Assembly (NCBI RefSeq): GCF_014648435.1
Contig: NZ_BMRC01000010.1
Location: 186,001-250,000 of the forward strand
From: Nonomuraea spiralis
GTDB taxonomy: Bacteria; Actinomycetota; Actinomycetes; Streptosporangiales; Streptosporangiaceae
DNA length: 64,000 bases
Reading direction: 5' to 3'
The notes below the pieces were generated by a model that saw nothing but the letters and a program-made list of their open reading frames with translations, searched no databases and had not been told where the DNA came from. Shown here one piece after another: positions 51,806 through 61,000 of the stretch. A program made the position numbers and the translations under genes. Position 1 is the stretch's first letter, and the number at the start of each line of letters is the position of its first letter.

Positions 51806-53323
51806 TCAGATGAGCCAGGCGGCGGTGTCGGTGGGGAGGCGGTCGCCGTCCAGGGGGCCGCTGGCCAGCAGGACCGTCGCGTGGCCGGGCAGCGGCACCG
51901 GCTCGGCCCCGAGGTTGACCACGCAGGTCAGGCCGGAGTCCCGGGTGAAGGCGAGCACGTCGGGGCCGAGGTCGAGCCAGGTCAGCGTGCCGTCGCCGAG
52001 CCGCTCGGCACGGATGCGCAGGCCGTTCCGGTAGAGGTTGAGCATCGAGCCGAGGTCGGCGGTCTGGGCCTCGACGGTGAGCTTGTTCCAGGCGTCCGGC
52101 TGCGGCAGCCACGGCGTGGCCGTGCCGAACCCGAACGGCGGCTCGTCGCCCGACCACGGCAGCGGCACCCGGCACCCGTCGCGCCCCTTGACGGTGTGGT
52201 TCGAACGCCGCCACATCGGGTCCTGGCGCAGCTCGTCGGGGATGTCGTCCACCTCCGGCAGGCCCAGTTCCTCGCCCTGGTAGATGTAGATGCCGCCCGG
52301 CAGGGCCATGGCCAGCAGCGCCGCCGCGCGGGCCCGGCGGTAGCCGAGCTCCAGGTCGGCGGGGGCGCCGTCCCGGCGGTCGCCGTGGTCCCAGGAGGTG
52401 TCGGCGCGGCCGTACCGGGTGACCACGCGGGCGACGTCGTGGTTGGACAGCACCCAGGTGGGCGGGGCGCCGAGCGGGGCGTGGGTGGCGAGGGTCTGCT
52501 CGATCACCTCGCGCAGCCCGGCGGGCTCCCAGGGGCAGGCCAGGAACGGGAAGTTGAAGACGGTGTGCAGCTCGTCGGAGCGCAGGTAGCGGGCCAGGCG
52601 CTCCTGGTCGGGCAGCCACACCTCGCCGACCAGGACGCGGTCGGCGTACTCGTCGTTGATCAGGCGCCAGCTCCGGTAGACGTCGTGGACCTCGTCCAGG
52701 TCCTCGTACGAGCCGGTCAGGCCCTCGGGCTTGGTGAGCAGGGCGGCCGAGTCGATGCGGATGCCGTCCACGCCGCGGTCGTACCAGAAGCGCAGCACGT
52801 CGTGGAACTCGCGGTGCACGTCCGGGTTGGTCCAGTTGAGGTCGGGCTGACCGGGGTCGAACAGATGCAGGTACCACTGGCCGTCCGGCAGCTGGGTCCA
52901 GGCGGGGCCGCCGAAGATCGACTGCCACTCGCCGGGCTCGTCCCGGAACCAGAACCGGTCGCGTACGGACGGGTCGCGCAGCGCCTCCCGGAACCACGCG
53001 CTCGCGGTGGAGCTGTGGTTCGGCACCACGTCGATGATGATCCTGATGTTCAGCTCGTGCGCCTCGGCGATGAACTCCTCCGCCTCGGCCAGGGTGCCGA
53101 ACACGGGGTCGATGTCCCGGTAGTCGGCCACGTCGTACCCGCCGTCGGCCAGCGGCGAGGGGTACCAGGGGTTGAGCCAGATCGCGTTCACCCCGAGCGC
53201 CGACAGGTACGGCAATCGTGCCCGCAGCCCCGCCAGGTCGCCCACGCCGTCACCGTTGCCGTCGGCGAAGCTGCGCAGGTAGACCTGATAGATCGCGGCT
53301 CCCCGCCACCACGTTTCGGACAT
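51806..53323 (-). CDS. GH13 alpha-glucosidase
   Basis: A 505-residue intracellular GH13 enzyme (oligo-1,6-glucosidase/alpha-glucosidase group) with no signal peptide. Catalytic residues in view are D191 (nucleophile, GIRIDSA), E234 (acid/base, LVGEVWLP) and D296 (SNHD). DVVPNHSS (98-105) and GYDVADY are the first conserved regions. It releases glucose from the non-reducing end of alpha-gluco-oligosaccharides. It is the last gene of the LacI-flanked ABC operon, 34 bp after the MalG-like permease, and fits as the enzyme that splits the imported sugars, perhaps nigero-oligosaccharides from the GH87 enzyme. Confidence 0.92.
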   Translation of the reverse strand: MSETWWRGAAIYQVYLRSFADGNGDGVGDLAGLRARLPYLSALGVNAIWLNPWYPSPLADGGYDVADYRDIDPVFGTLAEAEEFIAEAHELNIRIIIDVVPNHSSTASAWFREALRDPSVRDRFWFRDEPGEWQSIFGGPAWTQLPDGQWYLHLFDPGQPDLNWTNPDVHREFHDVLRFWYDRGVDGIRIDSAALLTKPEGLTGSYEDLDEVHDVYRSWRLINDEYADRVLVGEVWLPDQERLARYLRSDELHTVFNFPFLACPWEPAGLREVIEQTLATHAPLGAPPTWVLSNHDVARVVTRYGRADTSWDHGDRRDGAPADLELGYRRARAAALLAMALPGGIYIYQGEELGLPEVDDIPDELRQDPMWRRSNHTVKGRDGCRVPLPWSGDEPPFGFGTATPWLPQPDAWNKLTVEAQTADLGSMLNLYRNGLRIRAERLGDGTLTWLDLGPDVLAFTRDSGLTCVVNLGAEPVPLPGHATVLLASGPLDGDRLPTDTAAWLI

Positions 53324-53357
53324 GCTGAAGACAACTCCTTGCCATAGGTGAAGGCAC

Positions 53358-54317
53358 TCAGCCCTTGAGGCTGCCGGCGGTGAGTCCCGCCATGATGTGC
53401 CGCTGGAAGATGAAGAAGACGATGACGGTCGGGATGCTCGCGATCACCAGGCCGCCCATGACCTGGTCCTGCGACACGGCCCCCGCGGTCTGGGCCAGGC
53501 CCACGCTGAGCGTCATGTTGTCGCTGTCGCTCATGACGAGCAGCGGCCAGATGAAGTCCTTGAACGAGGTGACGATCGTGAAGATCGACGTCACGCCGAG
53601 GATCGGGCGGGAGACCGGCAGCACCACCGACCACAGGATGCGGAACGGCCCGCCCCCGTCGATCTGGGCGGCTTCGAGCAGTTCGCGGGGGATCGAGTCG
53701 AAGAACCTCTTGAGCAGGAAGATGTTGAACCCGTTGGCGGCGGCGGGCAGCCACAGGCCCCACGGGTTGTTCAGCAGGTCCCAGCCGAACAGCGGCACGT
53801 CGTGGATGGCGAGGTAGGTGGGGATGAGCACGACCATCGGCGGGATCATCAGGGTGGCCAGCATGGCGCCGAGGATGACGTTGCCGAGCGCCGGGCGGAG
53901 CTTGGACAGCGCGTACGCGGCCGTGACGTCGACCGCCATGGTGATCAGCCAGCCGCCGACGGCGTAGAAGACGGTGTTCTTCAGCAGCGTGCCGATGTCG
54001 AACAGCTCCCACGACTCCAGGAACTTCCCGAAGTTCAGCTCCTTCGGGAAGAGCGTGGGCGGCACCTGGGCGAACTCCTCGGCCGACTTCAGCGCGCCGG
54101 TGATCATCCAGTACATCGGCAGGAGGAAGACGACCGTGAACGTGACGACCGTCGCGACCAGGACCGTCCAGTAGACGCGCCGTCCCCACCGGCTGTTGAG
54201 CTGGTGCGGGGAGATGATCGTACGGAACTGCACCTCGATGCGCTTGGGCTGCCGCCGTCGCGTCCTGCGTCCTGGCGAGGGGGGCGCGGCGGGGCGTTGC
54301 AGGGTGGCGTTCGACAT
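53358..54317 (-). CDS. Oligosaccharide ABC permease (MalG-like)
   Basis: A 319-residue permease with six helices after an N-terminal basic extension of about 50 residues. The EAA loop is ELLEAAQIDGGGPFRILWSV followed by VLPVSRP. It starts 2 bp after the partner permease. Function: channel half for uptake of alpha-gluco-oligosaccharides (inferred from the co-operonic alpha-glucosidase). No ATPase gene in the operon, so a shared MsiK-type ATPase is presumed. Confidence 0.92.
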   Translation of the reverse strand: MSNATLQRPAAPPSPGRRTRRRQPKRIEVQFRTIISPHQLNSRWGRRVYWTVLVATVVTFTVVFLLPMYWMITGALKSAEEFAQVPPTLFPKELNFGKFLESWELFDIGTLLKNTVFYAVGGWLITMAVDVTAAYALSKLRPALGNVILGAMLATLMIPPMVVLIPTYLAIHDVPLFGWDLLNNPWGLWLPAAANGFNIFLLKRFFDSIPRELLEAAQIDGGGPFRILWSVVLPVSRPILGVTSIFTIVTSFKDFIWPLLVMSDSDNMTLSVGLAQTAGAVSQDQVMGGLVIASIPTVIVFFIFQRHIMAGLTAGSLKG

Positions 54318-54319
54318 GG

Positions 54320-55240
54320 TCAGCTCTTCTCCTCGCGGGTCAGCCGGAGCTGCACGGCGGCGAAGGCGAGCAGGACGACCATGAGCATCATCCCGAGCGC
54401 GCCGCCCGCGCCGTAGTTGCTGTAGGTGAACGCCTGCTGGAACATCAGGAACGCGACGGTGGCGGTGGCGTTCTCGGGGCCGCCGCCGGTCAGCAGGTAC
54501 GGCTCGATGAAGACCTGCATGGTCGCGACGATCTGCAACATCAGCATGAGCAGCAGGATCAGCTTGGTCTGCGGGATCGTGATGTGCCTGATCCGCTTCC
54601 ACACGCCGGCGCCGTCGAGCTCGGCGGCCTCGTAGAGGTCGGGTGAGATGTTCTGCAGCGCCGCGAGGTAGATCAGGGTCGCCGAGCCCATGTTCATCCA
54701 GGTCGAGACGAGCACCAGGCAGATCAGCGCGGTGTCGGTGGAGTAGATCCAGTTGAGGCCGGGCAGCGAGAAGAAGCCGAGGATCTGGTTGAACAGGCCG
54801 ACGTCGGGGTCGTAGAACCAGCGGAAGAGCAGCACGGCGACCGCCGGGGGCAACATGACCGGCAGGTAGACGACGAACCGCAGGTAGGCCCGGCAGTGGC
54901 GGAGCTCGTTCAGCAGGATCGCCACCGCGAACGGCAGGCCGTAGCCGAGCAGCAGCGCGAGGACCGTGAACGTGAGCGTGTTCAGCCACGCGGGGCCGAA
55001 CGCCGGGTCGGCGAAGGCCGTCCTGAAGTTCTCCAGGCCGACCCACTCGGGCTCGTTGACCAGGTCGGTCTTCTGGAAGCTGAGGATGAACTCCTGGACA
55101 ATGGGATACCAGGAGAACAGGACGAAGCAGAACAGCGCCCCGACCATGAACCCGTAGGCCGTCAGGTTCCTCCGCAGCGCCCGGCGCAGCGGCGAGGGCG
55201 GCCTCGGCCGTCGCGCGGTTCCGGCGGTCGCAATGCTCAT
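54320..55240 (-). CDS. Oligosaccharide ABC permease (MalF-like)
   Basis: A 306-residue permease with six helices. The EAA loop DLYEAAELDGAGVWKRIRHI precedes TIPQTK; LLTGGGPENAT is the usual late periplasmic turn. It forms the channel with the MalG-like permease. It lies 71 bp after the binding-lipoprotein gene, which may allow the binding protein to be made in excess. Confidence 0.92.
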   Translation of the reverse strand: MSIATAGTARRPRPPSPLRRALRRNLTAYGFMVGALFCFVLFSWYPIVQEFILSFQKTDLVNEPEWVGLENFRTAFADPAFGPAWLNTLTFTVLALLLGYGLPFAVAILLNELRHCRAYLRFVVYLPVMLPPAVAVLLFRWFYDPDVGLFNQILGFFSLPGLNWIYSTDTALICLVLVSTWMNMGSATLIYLAALQNISPDLYEAAELDGAGVWKRIRHITIPQTKLILLLMLMLQIVATMQVFIEPYLLTGGGPENATATVAFLMFQQAFTYSNYGAGGALGMMLMVVLLAFAAVQLRLTREEKS

Positions 55241-55311
55241 GGGGTGTCTCCGATCACCGACTCGACGTACCGGGGCGCCGGCGGGCGCGGCGCCCCGGTC
55301 TCACGTTCCGC

Positions 55312-56688
55312 TCAGCCCTTGCTGGCCAGCATGGCGTTCGCCTTGGTCTCGGCGTCCGCGAGGAGCTGGTCCACATTGGCGTCCTCGCGGCTCAGCACGG
55401 CGGACATGGCCACGTCGAGGATGGCGTAGAGCTCCTGGGCGTGCGGCGGCTCCATCTTCGGCGGGATGGTGGCCGAGGCGTCCACGTACGGCTGGTAGTT
55501 CTCGACCGGCAGGGTGGCGCTGGCCTTGCGGGACTCCTGGAGGGCCTTGCCGGTGGCCGAGGCGCCGTAGACGTCGTTGTCGGGCACGCCGACCGGGTTG
55601 CCGAGCGACTTGCCGCGGGCGAAGTCGAAGCGGCCCTTGTCGACGGTGTTGAAGCGGAAGTCCACCCAGGCCAGACCGGCCTTGACCTGCTCGGGCGTGG
55701 CCTTGGGGTTGACGAAGAACGCCTCGCCGCCGCTCAGCGACGCCTTGGCCTCGGGGAAGCCGGTGATGCCGTAGTCGGTGGCGGCGCCCTTGAACTTGTT
55801 GACCACGTCGGTGACGACGTCGGGGGCGCCGAGCATCATGCCGACCTTGCCCGAGCCCATGGCCTGCATGAGGGGCTCCCAGGCGTTGAACAGCTTGGCG
55901 CCGGTGCTCTTGTCCACCCAGCGCAGGTCCTTCAGGAACTGCAGCACGGCCTTGCCCTCGGGCGAGTTGAACGCGGCGGTCTTGCCGTCGGCCGAGACCA
56001 TGTCGCCGCCGCGGCCGTACAGGGCCTGGTTGAAGTGCCAGCCGCCGGTGTTGCCGCCGGAGTACTCGCCGTAGCCGATGACGCCGCCGCCGAGCGCGGC
56101 GATCTTCTTGGCCGCCTCGCGCACCTCGGCCCAGGTCTTGGGCGGGGTGTTGGGGTCGAGCCCGGCCTTGGTGAACAGCGCCCGGTTGTAGACCAGGCCG
56201 ACGCTGTAGTGGACGTTGGGGACGCCGTAGACCTTGCCGTCCTTGGTGACCAGGTCGCGGACGTCCTGGCGCAGGTCGTTCCAGTTCTTGATCTCACCGG
56301 TGTACGACGTGATGTCGAGGGCCTGGCCCTTGCCGATCACGTCGGCGTAGTTGGTGACCGGAACCACGAACACGGTCTCCATCTGGCCGCCGGCCAGCTT
56401 CGGCCCGAAGGTCTTGGGATCGAAGCAGGGCTGCTGGTCGGTGCTCTTGACCGTCACGCCGGGGTGCGCCTTCTGGAACGCGGCCACGTCGTCGTCCCAG
56501 GCCTGCCGCTCCTTGGGCGCGGACTTCGCGGGCTGGCAGGCGACGGTGATGCTCACCTGCGCGGCACCCGAAGCGCTGCCCTGCGCCTGGGGCTTGGTGT
56601 CGTCGCCACTGCCGCAGGCCACGGCGCTCATGCTCAGGCCTGCCGCCAGGAGCAGCCCCACAGTCCTGCGATAGTCCGATCTCTTCAT
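55312..56688 (-). CDS. Oligosaccharide-binding lipoprotein
   Basis: A 458-residue solute-binding lipoprotein of the sugar-binding family 1. The lipobox is in LSMSAVACGS (lipid-carrying Cys near 26). Later features such as VYGVPNVHYSVGLVYNRALF are typical of maltose-type binding proteins. ATG 56688 has AAGGG 8 nt upstream; the frame continues upstream without coding character. First gene of the operon driven from the TTGCRA-type promoter. Ligand is presumably an alpha-gluco-oligosaccharide made by the GH87 enzyme. Confidence 0.92.
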   Translation of the reverse strand: MKRSDYRRTVGLLLAAGLSMSAVACGSGDDTKPQAQGSASGAAQVSITVACQPAKSAPKERQAWDDDVAAFQKAHPGVTVKSTDQQPCFDPKTFGPKLAGGQMETVFVVPVTNYADVIGKGQALDITSYTGEIKNWNDLRQDVRDLVTKDGKVYGVPNVHYSVGLVYNRALFTKAGLDPNTPPKTWAEVREAAKKIAALGGGVIGYGEYSGGNTGGWHFNQALYGRGGDMVSADGKTAAFNSPEGKAVLQFLKDLRWVDKSTGAKLFNAWEPLMQAMGSGKVGMMLGAPDVVTDVVNKFKGAATDYGITGFPEAKASLSGGEAFFVNPKATPEQVKAGLAWVDFRFNTVDKGRFDFARGKSLGNPVGVPDNDVYGASATGKALQESRKASATLPVENYQPYVDASATIPPKMEPPHAQELYAILDVAMSAVLSREDANVDQLLADAETKANAMLASKG

Positions 56689-56780
56689 CGATCTGACCCT
56701 TCTGAAGCTTGACGAAGCCGGTCGAGATGCCGCTCCCGACAAGGCGGTGAGGGGACGGTGAGGCGCCCCGCTGTGCGCTC

Positions 56781-56830
56781 ACAATGGCAGATCCCTCAGA
56801 TGTCCGCAATGTTTCGACATGGGATTGCAA
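56781..56830 (-). promoter_or_regulatory. Promoter and bipartite operator of the ABC/alpha-glucosidase operon
   Basis: On the minus strand: TTGCAA (56830-56825), 9 nt, GAAACATTGCGGA (56815-56803). The TTGCGG of the second block is also the -35 (56809-56804), and CATTGT (56786-56781) is the -10 at a 17-bp spacing. The same arrangement occurs before the GH87 gene. A repressor here would block the -35, as expected of a LacI-type operator. Confidence 0.7.
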
Positions 56831-56859
56831 GATAACGACTAGGTCACCGGAAGAGCTCT

Positions 56860-57852
56860 TCAGGAGGAGCCGCGCACCCGTCCCGTCGAGGCTCTGACCA
56901 CCAGTTCCGGGTCGAACAGCAGCTCGTCCGCGGGCACCGCGTGCTTGTCGATCTGGGCGATGAGGAGGTCGACGGCCGCCCGGCCCATGGCGTCGATCGG
57001 CTGGCGGACGGTGGTCAGCGGCGGGTCGGTGCAGTTCATCAGGGCCGAGTCGTCGAACCCGACCACCGAGACGTCCTCGGGCACCGACTTCCCGGCCCGG
57101 CGCACCGCCCGTACGGCGCCGAGCGCGAGGAGGTCGCTGGCGCACACGATGCCGGTGACGCCCTTCGCGACCAGCCTGGCGGCCGCGGCGTGACCGCCCT
57201 CCAGCGAGTACATGCTGTGCTCGACCAGGCCGGGATCGACCACCCCCGCCACAGCGGCGAGCTTGCGCCTGGACGGCACGTGGTCGCGCGGCCCGAGCAC
57301 CAGGCCCACCCGTTCGTGGCCGAGGCTGCGCAGGTGGCCGAGCGCGATCTCGGCGGCCACCACGTCGTCGGCCGACACCTGCGGGAAGCCCAGGTGCTCG
57401 ACGGCGGCGTTGACCAGGACGGTGGGCAGCCCGCGCTCGTAGAGCAGCTCGTAGTGCTCGTGGGAGGCGTCGGCCTGGGCGTAGTGGCCGCCGGCGAAGA
57501 CCACGCCGGAGACCTGCTGGGACAGCAGGAGGCTCACGTAGTCGGCCTCGCTGACCCCGCCCACCGTGCGCGTGCACAACACGGAGGTGAACCCCTGCTG
57601 GGCCAGGGCGCCGCCGACGACCTCGGCGAACGCGGGGAAGATCGGGTTCTGCAGCTCGGGGAGCACCAGGCCGACCAGCCGGGCGCGGTCGCCGCGGAGC
57701 CGGGTCGGGCGCTCGTACCCGAGGACGTCGAGCGCCGTCAGCACGGCCTCCCTGGTGGCCTCCGACACGCCGGGCTTGCCGTTGAGCACCCGGCTCACGG
57801 TCGCCTCGCTCATGCCGACCTTCTTGGCCACGTCTCCGAGTCGTCGGGTCAT
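56860..57852 (-). CDS. LacI-family repressor of the alpha-glucan locus
   Basis: A 330-residue LacI/GalR regulator. The HTH and hinge are residues 2-60 (RLGDVAKKVGMSEATVSRVL, then NGKPGVSEATREAV), followed by a sugar-binding periplasmic-like domain (VGLVLPELQNPIFPAFAEVV). The start is ATG 57852, because the HTH begins at once after it and a -10 box stands 6 nt upstream. It lies between the ABC operon and the GH87 gene, both with the same promoter element, so it is the likely repressor of both and of itself. Inducer unknown, probably a nigero- or malto-oligosaccharide. Confidence 0.9.
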   Translation of the reverse strand: MTRRLGDVAKKVGMSEATVSRVLNGKPGVSEATREAVLTALDVLGYERPTRLRGDRARLVGLVLPELQNPIFPAFAEVVGGALAQQGFTSVLCTRTVGGVSEADYVSLLLSQQVSGVVFAGGHYAQADASHEHYELLYERGLPTVLVNAAVEHLGFPQVSADDVVAAEIALGHLRSLGHERVGLVLGPRDHVPSRRKLAAVAGVVDPGLVEHSMYSLEGGHAAAARLVAKGVTGIVCASDLLALGAVRAVRRAGKSVPEDVSVVGFDDSALMNCTDPPLTTVRQPIDAMGRAAVDLLIAQIDKHAVPADELLFDPELVVRASTGRVRGSS

Positions 57853-57858
57853 GCGCAA

Positions 57859-57889
57859 ACTATACGACCAGATCCGCAAACACTTGCAA
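57859..57889 (-). promoter_or_regulatory. Leaderless promoter and operator of the LacI gene
   Basis: On the minus strand, TATAGT (57864-57859) lies 6 nt before the ATG, so the mRNA is probably leaderless. TTGCAA (57889-57884) and TTGCGG (57879-57874), 10 bp apart, lie in the -35/spacer region. They use the same hexamers as the ABC and GH87 promoters, which suggests autoregulation. Confidence 0.6.
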
Positions 57890-57997
57890 CAGCTTGCGGC
57901 CAGCCTTGCAGGAGAGCTCTGCGCGATCTGCGGCGCACGCAGGGCTTGTGACCTGGCTCCTTCGCAACAAGCGGGATATCGCATGACAGTCGATTAT

Positions 57998-58047
57998 TTG
58001 CGAAACTTAGTAGAAACATTGCGGATTTCTAAGTGTCAACTTAAGGT
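57998..58047 (+). promoter_or_regulatory. Promoter and bipartite operator of the GH87 gene
   Basis: TTGCGA (57998-58003), 9 nt, GAAACATTGCGGA (58013-58025). TTGCGG (58019-58024) serves as -35, and TAAGGT (58042-58047) is the -10 after 17 bp. The layout is identical to that of the divergent ABC operon promoter, with a 13-bp identical core. Confidence 0.7.
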
Positions 58048-58087
58048 GCGGGCAACCCTCCCAGCCCGACGAGAGGCGACACCCCCC

Positions 58088-61000
58088 ATGAAGCGCAAGC
58101 CATCCCTCTTACGACCGCTCGCGGCGGCCATCGCCGTCGCCCTGGCCGTGATCGGCTGGAGCGCCCCGCCGGCCGCGGCCGCGGGCCCGAACCTGGCGGC
58201 CGGCAAGCCGGTCACCGTCAGCAGCACCACCGACGTGTACGGCGGCGGCAACGCCACCGACGGCAACCAGGCCACCTACTGGGAGAGCGCCAACAACGCC
58301 TTCCCCCAGTGGATCCAGGTGGACCTCGGCTCGGCCGTCAGCGTGAACGAGCTGGTCCTGAAGCTCCCCTCCACGTGGGAGTCCAGGACACAGACGCTGA
58401 CGGTGCAGGGCGGCACCGTCAACCCGCCGCTCACCACGCTCTCGGCCTCGGCCGCCCGCACGTTCGCCCCGGCGGCCACGATCACCTTCACCGCGGCGAC
58501 CGTCCGGTACATCCGGGTGACCGTCACCGCCAACACCGGCTGGCCTGCCGGCCAGCTCTCGGAGTTCGAGGTGTACGGCCCCGGCTCCGGCGACACCCAG
58601 GCGCCGACCGCGCCCGGCGGCCTGGCCTACACCGAGCCCGCGAGCGGCCAGATCAGGCTGACCTGGACTGCCGCCACCGACAACGTCGGCGTGACCGGCT
58701 ACGACGTCTACGCCAACAACACCCTGCGCGGCAGCGTCGCCGGGAACGTGCTGACCTACACCGACAACCAGCCCGGCACGCTCACCGTCGCCTACTACGT
58801 CAAGGCCAGGGACGCGGCGGGCAACCAGTCGCCGGCGAGCAACACCGTCACCCGCACCGGCAGCGGCGGCCCCGGCTCCAACCTGGCCGCCGGCAAACCG
58901 ATCACCGCCTCCTCCTACGTGCACACCTACGTCGCCGCGAACGCCAACGACAACAGCGTGACGACGTACTGGGAGGGCGCGGGCGGCAGCTATCCGAACA
59001 CGCTGACCGTCCAGCTCGGCGCGAACGCCGACGTGTCCTCGGTCGTGGTCAAGCTCGATCCGGCGGCGGTGTGGAGCACCCGTACCCAGACGTTCCAGGT
59101 GCTGGGCAGGGAGCAGGGCGCCTCGGGGTTCACGAGCCTGGTCGCCTCGGCGCCGTACACGTTCGCCCCGGCCTCGGGCAACACGGTGACGGTCCCGGTC
59201 AGCGGGCGGGTGGCCGGCGTGCGGCTGTCGTTCACGGCCAACACCGGGGCCCCGGCGGGGCAGGTCGCCGAGCTCCAGGTGATCGGCGCGCCCGCGCCGA
59301 ACCCCGACCTGACCGTCACCTCGCTGTCCTGGACGCCTCAGGCGCCGGTGGAGAGCGACGCGGTCACGCTGTCGGCCGTGGTCAACAACGCCGGCAACGC
59401 CGCGTCGGCCGCGACCGACGTCGCCTTCTCCCTCGGCACCGCCAAGGTCGCCACCGCGAACGTGGGCGCGCTGGCCGCCGGCGCCTCCGCGACCGTGACC
59501 GCGAACATCGGGACCAGGGACGCGGGCAGCTACCCGGTCAGCGCGAAGGCCGACGACGCCGGGTCCGTCATCGAGCAGAACGAGTCCAACAACTCCCTCA
59601 CCAGCGCGTCGCCGCTGGTCGTCAAGCCGGTGGACACCTCCGACCTGGTCGCCGCGCCGGTGTCCTGGACGCCGGACAACCCGGCCGGCGGCAGCACCGT
59701 CACGTTCTCGGTCGCGATCAGGAACCAGGGCACGGTCGCCTCGGCCGCCGGCGCGCACGGCGTCACGCTGACCGTCGCGAACGAGGCCGGCACGGTCGTC
59801 AGGACCCTGACCGGCAGCCACACGGGCGCGATCGCCCCCGGGGCCACCACCGCGCCGGTCACCCTGGGCACGTGGACGGCCGCCAACGGCAGGTACACGG
59901 TCAGGACCGTCATCGCGAACGACGCCAACGAACTGCCGGTCAAGCAGGCCAACAACACCAGCACCCAGCAGCTCTTCGTGGGCCGCGGGGCGAACATGCC
60001 GTACGACACCTACGAGGCCGAGGACGGCGTGACCGGCGGCGGCGCGCAGGTCGTCGGCCCGAGCAGGGACGTCGGCACGGTGGCCGGCGAGGCGTCGGGC
60101 CGCCGCGCGGTGACGCTGAACCAGAACGGCTCCTACGTCGAGTGGACCACCAAGGCCGACACCAACACCCTGGTCACCCGCTTCTCCATCCCGGACGCGC
60201 CGGGCGGCGGCGGGACGAACTCGACCCTGAACATCTACGTCAACGGCGCCTTCCACAAGGCCATCGACCTGACCTCGAAGTACGCCTGGCTGTACGGCGC
60301 GGAGGCCAGCCCCGGCAACTCGCCCGGCGCCGGCCCGGCCCGGCACATCTACGACGAGGCCAACGTCATGCTCGACGCCACCGTCCCGAAGGGCAGCAGG
60401 ATCAGGCTGCAGAAGGACCCGGCCAACACCACCACGTACGCCGTCGACTTCGTCAGCCTGGAGCAGGTCTCGCCGGCCGGGAACCCCGACCCCGCGCACT
60501 ACGCCGTACCGGCCGGGTTCTCCCAGCAGGACGTGCAGAACGCGCTGGACAAGGCGCGCCAGGACAGCAACCTGACCGGCGTCTACCTGCCCGCGGGCAC
60601 GTACCAGACGACGGGCAAGTTCCAGGTGTACGGCAAGGCCGTCAAGGTGGTCGGCGCGGGCCCCTGGTATACCAGGTTCGTATCCCCCTCCGGCCAGGAC
60701 GGCACCGACGTCGGCTGGCGCACCGAGGCGTCGTCGAACGGCTCGACGTTCGCCGGGTTCGCCCACTTCGGCAACTACACCTCGCGCATCGACGGCCCCG
60801 GCAAGATCTTCGACCTGTCGAAGGTGTCGAACATGACGATCGACAACATCTGGGTCGAGCACCAGATCTGCATGTTCTGGGGCACGAACGTCGACCATGT
60901 CACGATCAAGAACTCGCGGATCAGGAACACCTTCGCCGACGGCGCGAACTTCACCAACGGCAGCACGGACAACCTAATCACCGACGTCGAGACCCGCGCC

